Assembly (NCBI RefSeq): GCF_004210375.1
Contig: NC_134837.1
Coordinates: forward strand, 16,623,798 to 16,687,797
Reading direction: 5' to 3'
From: Tachypleus tridentatus
Lineage: Eukaryota > Arthropoda > Merostomata > Xiphosura > Limulidae
DNA length: 64,000 bases
The position numbers and the translations under genes were made by a program. Of the stretch, positions 34,019 to 44,943 are shown piece after piece. Positions within the stretch are counted from its first letter, which is position 1; each line of letters begins with the position of its first letter. The notes under the pieces are model-generated. The model worked only from the letters and a program-made list of their open reading frames with translations, ran no database searches and was not told where the DNA came from.

Positions 34019-34840
34019 CAATTTCCTGCAAACTGGTTATTTTCGGTTGTGGATATTAATAACAATTTTCTTTCTTTTTTAAAAACTTTTATTTTTTTAT
34101 TTTGCATCTTGGTTGTGCCTTATTTAATGTGAGCAAACTTCATTTTGTTTCAAAATTCACTTTAGGCTCTTACGTTGCCCTACAATTTGTAATTTAGGAC
34201 CATGCTTCATTGTCAGGAAAATCTGTGATAACAATTCTATTATCTCTTCCATTTCAACCGGTTTTAAATCGCTTTTTGACAAGTCGAAACTAAGTAAACG
34301 CCCGATAATAAATAACTTTTCTTATTTTTAAAATGAACGTGGTGTGTTTTCGCTCAAAACTGTTACGCCCATTAGGGCTCGTGTCAGTTAAGTAACGAAT
34401 GAGACGGGGCCTAATTAACACACGGTCCATATAAGTCTGCGGTATCAGATGATTCGTAGAGAAATAAATAACGTACAACAATATTTGTAATATTATTATA
34501 ATATTATAATAAATGTTCTACATATTGATCAGTACACCTGAGAAAGGAAAACGAAATATTTATACAATATTTTTGTTCTTTTTGTTACTTGTTAATTTTA
34601 AATTGCGTATGAATTCCTTTATTGTATCACGAACAACAGACTATTATTTGCGACATTTCTAAACGTTGTTTTCTAAGGAGCTCATATTCGAAACCGAGAT
34701 CACCAATCCATATATAAGACAGAATTTCCTTAGCAAAAATGAAAACTAAGTCTCGGGCATTTTATTGTTTATCTTACAAAACAAACGTTTCGTATTGAAT
34801 ATCCGAGTGTGAGTATTTACCTCAAACTGTTGTAGTTTAA
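34019..34840. other. non-coding stretch, nothing recognised
   Basis: No supportable feature. Confidence 0.4.
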
Positions 34841-34844
34841 CGTT

Positions 34845-35005
34845 TTAACAGGACTCGAAATATTAGAATCTGATAATTTATCAGGACTGGAAATATCTGA
34901 GTCTAAAGATTTAATAGGACTCGAAATATTTGTCTCTGGTAATTTAACATGACTTGAAATACCTGAGTTTAAACATTTGATGGAACTCAAAATACACGAG
35001 ATTTA
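34845..35005 (+). repeat. degenerate tandem repeat, ~39-bp unit
   Basis: Four diverged copies around 'aggactcgaaatatt' and 'tctgataattta'. Confidence 0.65.
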
Positions 35006-35014
35006 CTGTTTAAC

Positions 35015-35290
35015 AGGGCTTGGCATGATTCGGTGTTTAAGGCACTCGACTCGTAATCTGAGAGTCGCGGGTTCGAATTCCCATCACACCAAGCATGTTC
35101 GCCCTTTCAACCGTGGGGGCGTTATTATGTAAAGGTCAGTCCAACTATTCGTTGGTAAAAGAGTAGCCCAAGAGTTGGCGGCGGGTGGTGATGACCAGCT
35201 GCCTTTCCTCTTGTCTTACACTGTTAAGTTAGGGACGGCTAGCGCAAATAGCCCTCGAGTAGCTTTGCGCGAAATTCAAAACAAACCAAA
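35015..35290 (+). mobile_element. tRNA-derived SINE, family A
   Basis: Head 'gggcttggcatgattcggtg', B box 'gggttcgaattccc', full body and tail. An 81-codon frame that starts inside it is a shadow. Confidence 0.88.
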
Positions 35291-35799
35291 TCTTTTTGGA
35301 AGGACTTTATTAATTAATTTTTTCGGTTATCGATACTGTAATTTAAATTATCTTCTTTGGCATCATGTGATGACTACAAATGTTAAATTAGTTCACATAT
35401 GTAGACATGCGACAGGGTAATGTTCCTTTTGTAGTTGTACTCGAGAAACTATAATTCATTTGTTTTTTTAGTATCTCAATATGCAGATTTGTGGGCTTGG
35501 TATTTGGTTTCTTGAGAATCGTCTTGGGTGGTGTTTTATTAAATCAAGAGAAACGATTTGCGGCTTTCATTAGATATTTTTCTGGTTTTAGTTAACATCA
35601 TCGCAAGTTATTCCGCTATTTTATGAGTTTGGCAAAATTTGTGATATATTATGCACGTGCTAAGGTTTCAGCTTGTGACAATCTGGCACAATTTGTACAT
35701 TTCTTTTAAATCTCGAGTAAAAATAAAATATATTTTGGTTTCTATGGTTTAAGTTCGAAAGCAATTCATCAGAATATTATAATATTCATAGAGATCATG

Positions 35800-36050
35800 G
35801 CTATTTGGTGTGTGAGGATCTACAGGAATACGCACTGTGTGAAAAGTTACCTTAATATATTTTGTGAGTTTCAACTGTCTTGTTATTTGTTGAGTGAAGG
35901 TGTACTGAGATACGTACTGTGTGATAAGTTACAGTAGTGTGTTATATTTACTGTCTTGGTATTCATTGAGTGAGGATCTATAGGGACATGTACTGTGTGA
36001 GACATTACAATAATATTCTATATTTACTGTCTTGTTGTTTGACAAATGTC
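35800..36050 (+). repeat. degenerate tandem repeat, ~75-80-bp unit
   Basis: Three diverged copies share 'gtgaggatcta', 'actgtgtga.a.gttac' and 'tatttactgtcttg'. Confidence 0.6.
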
Positions 36051-36063
36051 TCATTAGTTTAGT

Positions 36064-36336
36064 TTCGTTTGTTTTGAATTTCACGCAAAGCTACTCCAGG
36101 GCTATCTGCGCTAGCCGTTCCTAATTTAGCAGTGTAAGACTAGAGCGAAGGCAGCTAGTCATCACCCCCTACCGTCAACTCTTGGGCTACTCTTTTACTA
36201 ACGAATAGTGACATTGACCATCACTTTATAACGTCCCCACGGCTGAAAGGGCGAGCATGTTTGGTGTGACGGGGATTCGAACCCGTAACCTTCGGATTGC
36301 GAGTCGAGTGCTTTAACCACCTGGCCATGCCGGGCT
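36064..36336 (-). mobile_element. tRNA-derived SINE, family A
   Basis: Minus strand: 'agcccggcatggccaggtgg' head with B box 'gggttcgaatccccg'. Complete to the tail. A 98-codon minus frame through it is not a gene. Confidence 0.9.
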
Positions 36337-36581
36337 TGCTTGAGAAATGATAAGTAGGAAAAGGCAAATTTTTTCATTTGTTTCTTTAACAAAAACAAAA
36401 TATAAAAAGAAAGATAAATAATTAACAATTGGATGAAAAAAAAGGTTATTTGTAAACTATATTTTGAGATAAAGTTACCTGTAGTGCGTGGCATAAATAT
36501 ACAGTGATCTAAAGTCCCTTATCTTAATATCTTCACAGAACTCTTACTATGCCATATTACCTTGCCAAAAACAATAAAATA

Positions 36582-38192
36582 CTGAAGAATGTGTTAATTA
36601 GTCGACTTGATGGTGCCTAACACAATAAAAGATAACGATTACTTGGTGTTGAAGAATGTGTTAATTAATCGACTTGATGGTGCCTAGCACAATAAAAGAT
36701 AACGATTACTTGGTGTTGAAGAATGTGTTAATATATCGACTTGATGGTGCCTAACACAATGAAAGATAACGATTACTTGGTGTTGAAGAATGTGTTAATT
36801 AATCGACTTGATGGTGCCTAACACAATGAAAGATAACGATTACTTGGTGTTGAAGAATGTGTTAATTAATCGTCATGATGGTGCCTAGCACAATAAAAGA
36901 TAACGATTACTTGGTGTTGAAGAATGTGTTAATTAATCGACTTGATGGTGCCTAGCACAATAAAAGATAACGATTACTTGGTGTTGAAGAATGTGTTAAT
37001 TAATCGACTTGATGGTGCCTAGCACAATAAAAGATAACGATTACTTGGTGTTGAAGAATGTGTTAATTAATCGACTTGATGGTGCCTAACACAATGAAAG
37101 ATAACGATTACTTGGTGTTGAAGAATGTGTTAATTAATCGTCATGATGGTGCCTAGCACAATAAAAGATAACGATTACTTGGTGTTGAAGAATGTGTTAA
37201 TTAATCGTCATGATGGTGCCTAGCACAATAAAGATAACGAATACTTGGTGTTGAAGAATGTGTTAATTAGTCAACTTGATGGTGCCTAGCACAATAAAAG
37301 ACAACGATTACTTGGTGTTGAAGAATGTGTTAATTAATCGTCATGATGGTGCCTAGCACAATAAAAGATAACGATTACTTGGTGTTGAAGAATGTGTTAA
37401 TTAATCGTCATGATGGTGCCTAGCACAATAAAAGATAACGAATACTTGGTGTTGAAGAATGTGTTAATTAGTCAACTTGATGGTGCCTAACACAATAAAA
37501 GATAACGATTACTTGGTGTTGAAGAATGTGTTAATTAATCGACTTGATGGTGCCTAGCACAATAAAAGATAACGATTACTTGGTGTTGAAGAATGTGTTA
37601 ATTAATCGACTTGATGGTGCCTAGCACAATAAAAGATAACGATTACTTGGTGTTGAAGAATGTGTTAATTAATCGACTTGATGGTGCCTAACACAATGAA
37701 AGATAACGATTACTTGGTGTTGAAGAATGTGTTAATTAATCGTCATGATGGTGCCTAGCACAATAAAAGATAACGATTACTTGGTGTTGAAGAATGTGTT
37801 AATTAATCGACTTGATGGTGCCTAGCACAATAAAAGATAACGATTACTTGGTGTTGAAGAATGTGTTAATTAATCGACTTGATGGTGCCTAACACAATAA
37901 AAGATAACGATTACTTGGTGTTGAAGAATGTGTTAATTAATCGACTTGATGGTGCCCAGCACAATAAAAGATAACGATTACTTGGTGTTGAAGAATGTGT
38001 TAATTAATCGACTTGATGGTGCCTAGCACAATAAAAGATAACGATTACTTGGTGTTGAAGAATGTGTTAATTAATCGACTTGATGGTGCCTAGCACAATA
38101 AAAGATAATGATAATTTGGTGTTGTAGGATGTGTTAATTAATCGATTTGATGTTGCCTAACACAATAAAAGATAATGATGACTTGGTGTTAC
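36582..38192 (+). repeat. minisatellite, 67-bp unit, about 24 copies
   Basis: The unit contains 'tgaagaatgtgttaattaat', then 'cgacttgatggtgcctagca', then 'caataaaagataacgattac' and 'ttggtgt'. A few variant positions (cgac/cgtc, agca/aaca, aataaaag/aatgaaag) recur in blocks. The last two units are more diverged. Confidence 0.97.
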
Positions 38193-39535
38193 ACGATACA
38201 ACACAGTACTCCTAGGTAGATTCTATTTACATCAAACTTTATTAAGATAAAAACTCACTACAATGTTACTTGTTTAAATTGAAACTACTTGCGTATGTGT
38301 CTCAATCATGCACACATGGCCAGAATTCATTTTCTATTGGTATATACGCTTCTTTATTGGTACATTTATGGATAGGCTTGTAATACGTTTTTTCTGCACT
38401 GTAGTTCACTTCGTTTAATCTCCAAAGTGGCTGCTATTGTACTCTGATCATATTTACAGACAGTTGACTTCTTACGAACCACCTCCATGTTGATTTATTC
38501 AATCTCGAAAATGGGTTTCACAATATTATAATCATACTTACACACAGCTGATATCACATGAGCCGTCTCATTGCTAATTTCCTTAATCGTAGAAATGAGT
38601 TTCACTTTATTTTAACCATACTGATTGATAGCTGTTAATACATGAACCATTTTTGTGTTGATAGCTGATAATACATGAAGCATCTTTGTGTTGATAGCTG
38701 ATAATACATTAACCCTTTTTGTGTTGATAGCTTAATCCACGTGGTGATTGTTGTCATGTGCTGGTCACTTTTACAGACAGCTGACAGCACACGAACCGCA
38801 TCAAGATAATTATTGTGAATGCTTGAAATTATATTTAATTAACTTCATTAATTGATTCATTATTCACGCTGTCTCGGTATTTTATTAACTTTTGTACTTT
38901 GAACAAAATTAAACACAAAATGGTTTTCTCACACTGAAACTGTTCAAGAAGCCTAACCATAGAGATATAATTTAAAAATATAAACGTAGGAAGTCACTTA
39001 TGACAGAGTAAACTACGTATTGTATAATAATATAAAGTTTGAAAGTCACTTTTGTAGAATATAAACGTTGAAAGCTACTGATGTATTAAATATACTGTTC
39101 TTACTTCTTTACCTAGAAATATTAGGATGCATTGCTTTCCTCTTATTAGCGATATTTACGACTGTAATCGTTATTATATCTTATAAGTTTCTGCAAGCTT
39201 GAAGAAATGTTTGGGCTACTCCTAAATCCGTTTAATAACTTGACCACGAAAACTTATTTAAATATAAATATACTATATTCAATATTTTATCCAGTACTAT
39301 TAACAAAAGCAAAATATCCAACAAAAAGTGGACTATTGTTCCTTACAAAATATAAACACTTGTATATTTTACGTTCTATAAAGAACTTAACATAAGTATG
39401 GCAAAACAAAGTTTTGTGATGATGGAAAGCCAATTACATGAAATATCAAATCAGAAACTCATTACCTCTGCGATATCTGAGACCCATTCCAACCACAGTG
39501 TCAGAAAATTATAATTGTTTTAATTGAAGATGAGA
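38193..39535. other. mostly non-coding stretch
   Basis: A three-copy ~40-bp repeat 'gttgatagctgataatacat' lies at 38623-38735. Elsewhere nothing is recognised. Confidence 0.45.
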
Positions 39536-39542
39536 AAGTAAG

Positions 39543-39912
39543 ACGTTAATTACACAACTTAAAGTGTGGATTAGGAAATTCGTTAATATTGTAAATTACA
39601 CAACTTAAAGTGTAGATTAGGAAATTCGTTAATATTGTAAATTACACAACTTAAAGTGTAGATTAGGAAATTCGTTAATATTGTAAATTACACAACTTAA
39701 AGTGTAGATTAGGAAATTCGTTAATATTGTAAATTACACAACTTAAAGTGTACATTAGGAAATTCGTTAATATTGTAAATTACACAACTTAAAGTGTAGA
39801 TTAGGAAATTCGTTAATATTGTAAATTGTAAATTACACAACTTAAAGTGTAGATTAGGAAATTCATTAATATTGTAAATTACACAACTTAAAGTGTAGAT
39901 TAGGAAATTCGC
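39543..39912 (+). repeat. minisatellite, 46-bp unit, about 8 copies
   Basis: The unit contains 'aaattacacaacttaaagtg' and 'tagattaggaaattcgttaa' plus 'tattgt'. One copy carries an 8-bp insertion (attgtaaa). A 68-codon minus-strand frame is repetitive. Confidence 0.96.
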
Positions 39913-39914
39913 TG

Positions 39915-40678
39915 CTCCAACTCTCACATCGCTTAAGATACAAGATCGTGGATAACACTGCTGAAAAATACATTCTACTCAAAGTATCAAACCGTGCGAA
40001 TTATCAGTGTAAAGTTGAACTATGTGCATCATATTGAACATTCGAAAGACATCACTGATTCGAAAGCATTCATCTAATATACACATAAAAACTATATAAA
40101 ACTACGTATATCGTTTTTGAAAAACAAAAGTTAAAATCACAACTGTAATGTATGTAAAAGAACTGGTCTGGGTGAATCACTGTTGTAATGAAAACTTTAT
40201 GTAAACTGTAATACTGTGGAGGTCAATGATATATGACGTAAAGGCGAGGGAATATTACTGCGAGGAACATATATATGTATATATAATATATTTTTTGGTT
40301 CAAATTAAAGGTTACATTTCTCGTTTTCTTTCTTATGCGTGATACGTCCTTTGTCATGATGTGAGGTGTACTTAGCTAGTACGTCGAACGCTCGTGCAAT
40401 AAACTTTGAGTATGTTTTCATTCTTCCAGAGAGAGGAAAAAAAAAAATGAATATCGTACAGAGAATAATCAACTGGACTTATTCAAAGGACAATAAAAGA
40501 CAGATTAATCTGTGAGTGTTTAGACCATAGTGAGAAATGGAAGTTGGTAATGACAAGTAATGAAGTGACAATTGTCTTGCAAGTGTGTGTGTTTACATGT
40601 TGTATAGGTGTTGTGTGTAAAACACAGTGAAAAAGTGCAGTGTAAAATGACCTGTAAAGAAGTGACAACCGTTAGAGG
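39915..40678. other. non-coding stretch, nothing recognised
   Basis: No supportable feature; two overlapping minus-strand frames at 40483-40705 lack domains. Confidence 0.4.
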
Positions 40679-40679
40679 A

Positions 40680-40956
40680 TTTTTTTTTTTTTTTGAATTT
40701 CGCACAAAGTTACTCGAGGGCTATCTGTACTAGTCGTCCCTAATTTAGCAGTGTAAGACTAGAGGGAAGGCAGCTAGTCATCACCACCCACCGCCAACTC
40801 TTGGGCTACTCTCTTACCAACGAATGGTGGGATTGACCGTCACATTATAACGCCCCCACGGCTGAAAGGGCGAGCATGTTTGGCGCGACGCGGATGCGAA
40901 CCCGCGACCCTCAGATTACGAGTCGCACGCCTCAACACGCTTGGCCATGCCGGGCC
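40680..40956 (-). mobile_element. tRNA-derived SINE, family A (subfamily A2 head)
   Basis: Minus strand: 'ggcccggcatggccaagcgt', B box 'gggttcgcatccgcgtcgcg'. Body and tail are very close to the consensus, ending in a run of about 15 A (T on the plus strand). The sequence 'gaggattt' is present on both sides and may be the target-site duplication. It appears to be one of the youngest copies. Confidence 0.92.
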
Positions 40957-41374
40957 TGAGGATTTATTAACTGTATACATTAACCATAGCGAGAAGTTTA
41001 ATACCAAGTATTTCAGGAATGGATGAAGTAACTTGACAGACCTAACAAGTTACACAGTGAAACGATTTTGTAACTGTTAGATAAAGTTTAAAATGCATAA
41101 GTTAATTATTTGACTGTACGGAGTAGCGTAATGTGGTGACGTGCTGTTACAAAATAAATGAATGTTATTTATGAAATTATATAGGCTTATAACTTTCTTT
41201 AAGAAAGAATAACTACATAGAAGTAACCTTAGCTCATACAAAATTATCCCATGTTTTACTGTTAATTATGTAAATAAAGTTCCTCTTATGTGTAGCATAC
41301 CCTTTTTATTATACTATGAAATAGCTTCTACTTCATCTGGGTAGTTTAACTGAAGATATCTGTCTTAGTTTTAA

Positions 41375-41600
41375 AAACCACTATGACATCAAATAATTGT
41401 ACAAAAACACTCCATAATAAGTTAAAAACTGCTATAAGACCCCATAATAGTTTTAAGATTCACTTTATAAAATCACATAATAGTTTTTTAAAAAATCACT
41501 ATAACATCCCACAATAGTTTTAAACAAACAGTGTAACGTCTCATAATAGTTAAAGAAAAACATTGCAGTATCCCATAATGGGTAAAACTACTCTATAATA
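41375..41600 (+). repeat. degenerate tandem repeat, ~45-bp unit
   Basis: Successive diverged copies of 'cccataatagttttaa' and 'actataacatc'. Confidence 0.55.
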
Positions 41601-41660
41601 TCTGATAATAATTTTGTTCCCAAGCAACGATATATACATTGTTGAGCATTACCGAAAAAG

Positions 41661-41934
41661 GTTTGGTTTGTTTTGAATTTCGCGCAAAGCTACTCGAGGG
41701 CTGTGTCCGCTAGCCGTCTCTAATTTAGCAGTGTAAGACTAGAGGGAAGGCAGCTTGTCATCACCACCCACCGCCAACTCTTGGGCTACTCTTTTACCAA
41801 CGAATAGTGGGATTGTCCGTAACATTATAACGCCACCACGGCTGAAAGGGCGAGCGTGTTTGGTGCGACGGGCTTTCGAACCTGCGACCTCAGATTACGA
41901 GTCGAGTGCCTTAACCACCTGGCCATGCCGGGGC
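41661..41934 (-). mobile_element. tRNA-derived SINE, family A
   Basis: Minus strand: 'ccccggcatggccaggtggt' head, with a B box mutated to 'aggttcgaaagccc'. Body and tail are complete. Confidence 0.9.
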
Positions 41935-42364
41935 ACCAAACAGGAGGAAGAAAGCATTCTAGAAAGAGTGTCAAGGTGCATAAAGCGTGCTTATTGGACA
42001 ATTAGTCCCAAGAATCATTTAGATTGACAACTTATAATATATAGAAAATAACTTAATTAAGAGATGACTTTAGTTTAAAATTGCATTTGTACTTCGATGA
42101 TATATTTATAAACTTGTATCTAGGATAAGTGATCTCACACTACGTCTTTATTTCAAGCCTATTATATTAACACTCACTACACTTATAAGGTTTCACGGCA
42201 CCCCTTCCTTCTCAGTCCCCATGCTTCTCTGTCACATATGTCGTAATGTGTAATTACCTGGAAAAAGAAGTCTCCTTGACAAAGACGTTATGCGATCAAC
42301 AGGTAAATATCCAACTGTTATTATTATTCCTGGTGAAGAGAAACCCACTGGAAGTAAAAAATGT
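41935..42364. other. non-coding stretch, nothing recognised
   Basis: No supportable feature. Confidence 0.4.
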
Positions 42365-42366
42365 AC

Positions 42367-42512
42367 CTCAAAACGGCTGGTATGGGTATTAACACTTTAT
42401 TAAATTAAAGTAGAGAACAACGTTTCAACCTTCTTAGGTCATCTTCAGGTTAACTTATTGTTCTCTACTTTATTTTAACAAAAGTTTTAATACCCATACC
42501 AGCTGTCTTGAG
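42367..42512 (-). mobile_element. short hairpin element with PLE-type hammerhead-like core
   Basis: Two ~55-bp arms (left 'ctcaaaacggctggtatggg' through 'agtagagaacaa'; right its reverse complement ending 'ccagctgtcttgag') enclose a ~35-bp centre. On the minus strand the centre reads CTGAAGA (42448-42442), T, GACC, loop TAAGAA, GGTT, GAAACG. This is the same plan as the core in PLE copy 1. It has no protein. Stem III is not well formed, so activity is doubtful. Probably a non-autonomous relative of PLE terminal repeats. Confidence 0.65.
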
Positions 42513-42842
42513 ATATATTGTTTAATTATTTTGCATGGATGTGTGTTAGTGTTGATTTTATAAAATTACTAATAAATAAATGAACAACCGATGCTTTTAA
42601 AACTAATAACAAAAGTAATGAAACTGAAACCAAACAAGCACACGCATTAACTATCCAAACATTTAACGTGGTAAAATACAACCACGTTGTTGTTGTTTAA
42701 TCCTGCAAAAATGAAACAACAATATGCATAAATGTAGCGGCGGCGTATATAAGATATCATTCTTTTAAAATAAATTATTAGTGCATAATTTGAATATTAA
42801 ATATTACAAAGGCGAAATTATTACTGATATATTAAAGCTCTA

Positions 42843-43058
42843 CCGTCCTTGACTAAAAAGAATTCTACTTTTGGCAGAGGCGATTACGTTTCAGCTCCAC
42901 CTATCGGCTACTGGAATCTCGATAAGCACCTGCGGCTTTATGAGGTTGCGTATCCAGAAGAACGTGTTCACTACAGTGCACGTGGACTTGATATGTCACG
43001 AAACCTATTTATCGAAGGTCTGCGCTCCCCGATGAATCATTTAACTCAAAAACTTTGA
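42843..43058 (+). other. possible exon, unidentified protein
   Basis: A frame of about 70 codons, distinctly richer in GC and in charged and aromatic residues than its surroundings, contains GYWNLDKHLRLYEVAYPEER and then HYSARGLDMSRNLF. It ends in TGA followed directly by TAA (43056-43061). An acceptor-like 'ctacttttggcag' precedes 'AGGCGATTACG' at 42880. I do not recognise the family. It could be a terminal exon, a captured gene fragment or a chance frame. The 52-bp minisatellite begins immediately after its stop. Confidence 0.3.
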
Positions 43059-43071
43059 TAAACGGTGCCGC

Positions 43072-43580
43072 TCATAAGAATAAGTTTTGAATAGCTGAAA
43101 GCGAGCACAAGTTTGACCCCAGCCTATAAGAATAAGTTTGGAATAGCTGAAAGCGAGCACAAGTTTGACCCCAGCCCATAAGAATAAGTTTGGAATAGCT
43201 GAAAGCGAGCACAAGTTTGACCCCAGCCCATAAGAATAAGTTTGGAATAGCTGAAAGCGAGCACAAGTTTGACCCCAGCCCATAAGAATAAGTTTGGAAT
43301 AGCTGAAAGCGAGCACAAGTTTGACCCCAGCCTATAAGAATAAGTTTGGAATAGCTGAAAGCGAGCACAAGTTTGACCCCAGCCCATAAGAATAAGTTTG
43401 GAATAGCTGAAAGCGAGCACAAGTTTGACCCCAGCCCATGAGAATAAGTTTGGAATAGCTGAAAGCGAGCACAAGTTTGACCCCAGCCCATAAGAATAAG
43501 TTTGGAATAGCTGAAAGCGAGCACAAGTTTGACCCCAGCCCATAAGAATAAGTTTGGAATAGCTGGAAGCGAAGTACAAG
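43072..43580. repeat. minisatellite, 52-bp unit, about 9.7 copies
   Basis: The unit contains 'agaataagtttggaatagct', 'gaaagcgagcacaagtttga' and 'ccccagcccata'. Copies are almost identical. Because 52 is not a multiple of 3 and the unit has no minus-strand stop in any frame, all three minus frames stay open over the array, giving overlapping 90-151-codon frames that are the same repeat read in rotation. Confidence 0.97.
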
Positions 43581-44725
43581 TTTAATCCCTTTTCTCTGTG
43601 GTTTATACAGAAAGTGTTATGCTTATGGATTCAGTGGTCACACAGATAATTGAATATTTTTCAACTTTTCTGTATTAAGCTACGCATTCCTCGAGTGATG
43701 ATAGTAACGTGCCTTCTAAATACGAAGGACTTAATCAAATAAATATTCATATAATAAAATGAATTGTTAACGGATTCCACTGTTACAGAAGTGGGAGATC
43801 TTTAGAATTCGTAAGTAGAACATAATGTAAAGTCCAGTCTAATTAACGACAACAAAACCTGTTTCTTGTGGCACAACTTCCTGATACAGAAGACTCTTTA
43901 AGGATGCTGTTTCCAGTCTTTAATCGATAAAGTAGATTCACCAGATAAAAGGCAGCTGGTTAACAGCGCTGTCTGCTAGCTCTCAGTTTACTCTAGTTGA
44001 AGCGTAGAATTTGATCACCACTGTTTAGTGCGCACGTAATCCTAATATGCGGAGTGAAATTTTTGTCGTGACAGGTCAGGAAACAGAAAATCCTTGGGTT
44101 CATTTACCGGAACACTGACCATAAGCTATGCCTAATCCAATGTTTTTCTATAGGTGTAAGTTCACATGACTTCTTCCATGTCTACCATATTTTCTCGTAC
44201 GTTTTGTTTATAGAAACAGAGACTCATTATTCCCCGCATTAAATAACTAAATAATAGACAATACGAACTAGATAACATCAAACTACTTTAGACTTAATTT
44301 AACTTAATAGTAGTTTCAGTACGTATTTACACTGGACTAATTCGCATTTTATTTTGCTCAAACTATTCTAAAACTTTGGAGAACGTACCCGAGACAGCCA
44401 TGCACATTATATTTTTAATGGTTTTAAACACGTAACACTATAGTTATCACAGTTTAATAATTATATATATTTGCTCCTCTTCACATCCGTTACTAGTCAC
44501 ATAGTTCATTTCCTTGTCTTCTTTAGGAATGTATTAGTTCATGTGCAACGAATTTTTCACCTCTGTCTTCTCTCCCTAACAATACAAGTCTCAAAGCTTT
44601 CCATTTCATTCTTTATTCTATATCAGTTTCTAGCATGAATTGTTTTCTTTGTTCATGATTCCTTTTATATACCGTATCCTGAAACAGCACTACGCCTACC
44701 ATAATATGATTGTTAGGGTAATGAA
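43581..44725. other. non-coding stretch
   Basis: No exon or transposon recognised. Near 44680 the phrase 'agcactacg' anticipates the 46-bp array downstream. Confidence 0.4.
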
Positions 44726-44742
44726 AACAGCACTACGTTTAA

Positions 44743-44941
44743 TCAGTGATGTCAAGAAAATCCACTTGTAGAGTAAAATATATATGTAAAAATATATATG
44801 TAAAAATAATATATGTAAAAACTGCTCGTTTGGGTTGAGAAAATTTTTTTGAACCTGACGATGATCGAAGAAGGTCGAAAAGTTGTTCGCTCCTCTACGT
44901 AAAACTTTTTCTCAACTCAAACAATCAGTTTTTACATATAT
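44743..44941 (+). mobile_element. solo PLE-derived hairpin with hammerhead-like core
   Basis: The left part, from 'cagtgatgtcaagaaaatcc', is the reverse complement of the PLE 3' terminus seen at 58210-58250. The right part is the same PLE end in direct orientation. The two arms pair over at least 22 bp next to the core ('gtttgggttgagaaaa' against 'ttttctcaactcaaac'). The core is CTGACGA (44855-44861), T, GATC/GGTC with loop gaagaa, GAAA. Stem III AAGT/ACGT has one mismatch. A 14-bp direct repeat 'agcactacgtttaa' flanks it (44729-44742 and 44942-44955) and may be a target-site duplication, although the surrounding satellite contains related sequence. Confidence 0.7.
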
Positions 44942-44943
44942 AG

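Noticed and set aside
36198..36494. 98-codon minus-strand open frame
   Set aside because: Its C-terminal half is a translation of a family A SINE and the rest is AT-rich.
36582..38192. CRISPR-like or coding repeat
   Set aside because: It is a plain 67-bp minisatellite with stops in the frames read and no spacers.
43072..43579. Overlapping minus-strand frames of 90-151 codons as a repetitive protein gene
   Set aside because: They are three rotations of one 52-bp tandem unit with no start context, splice signals or domain.
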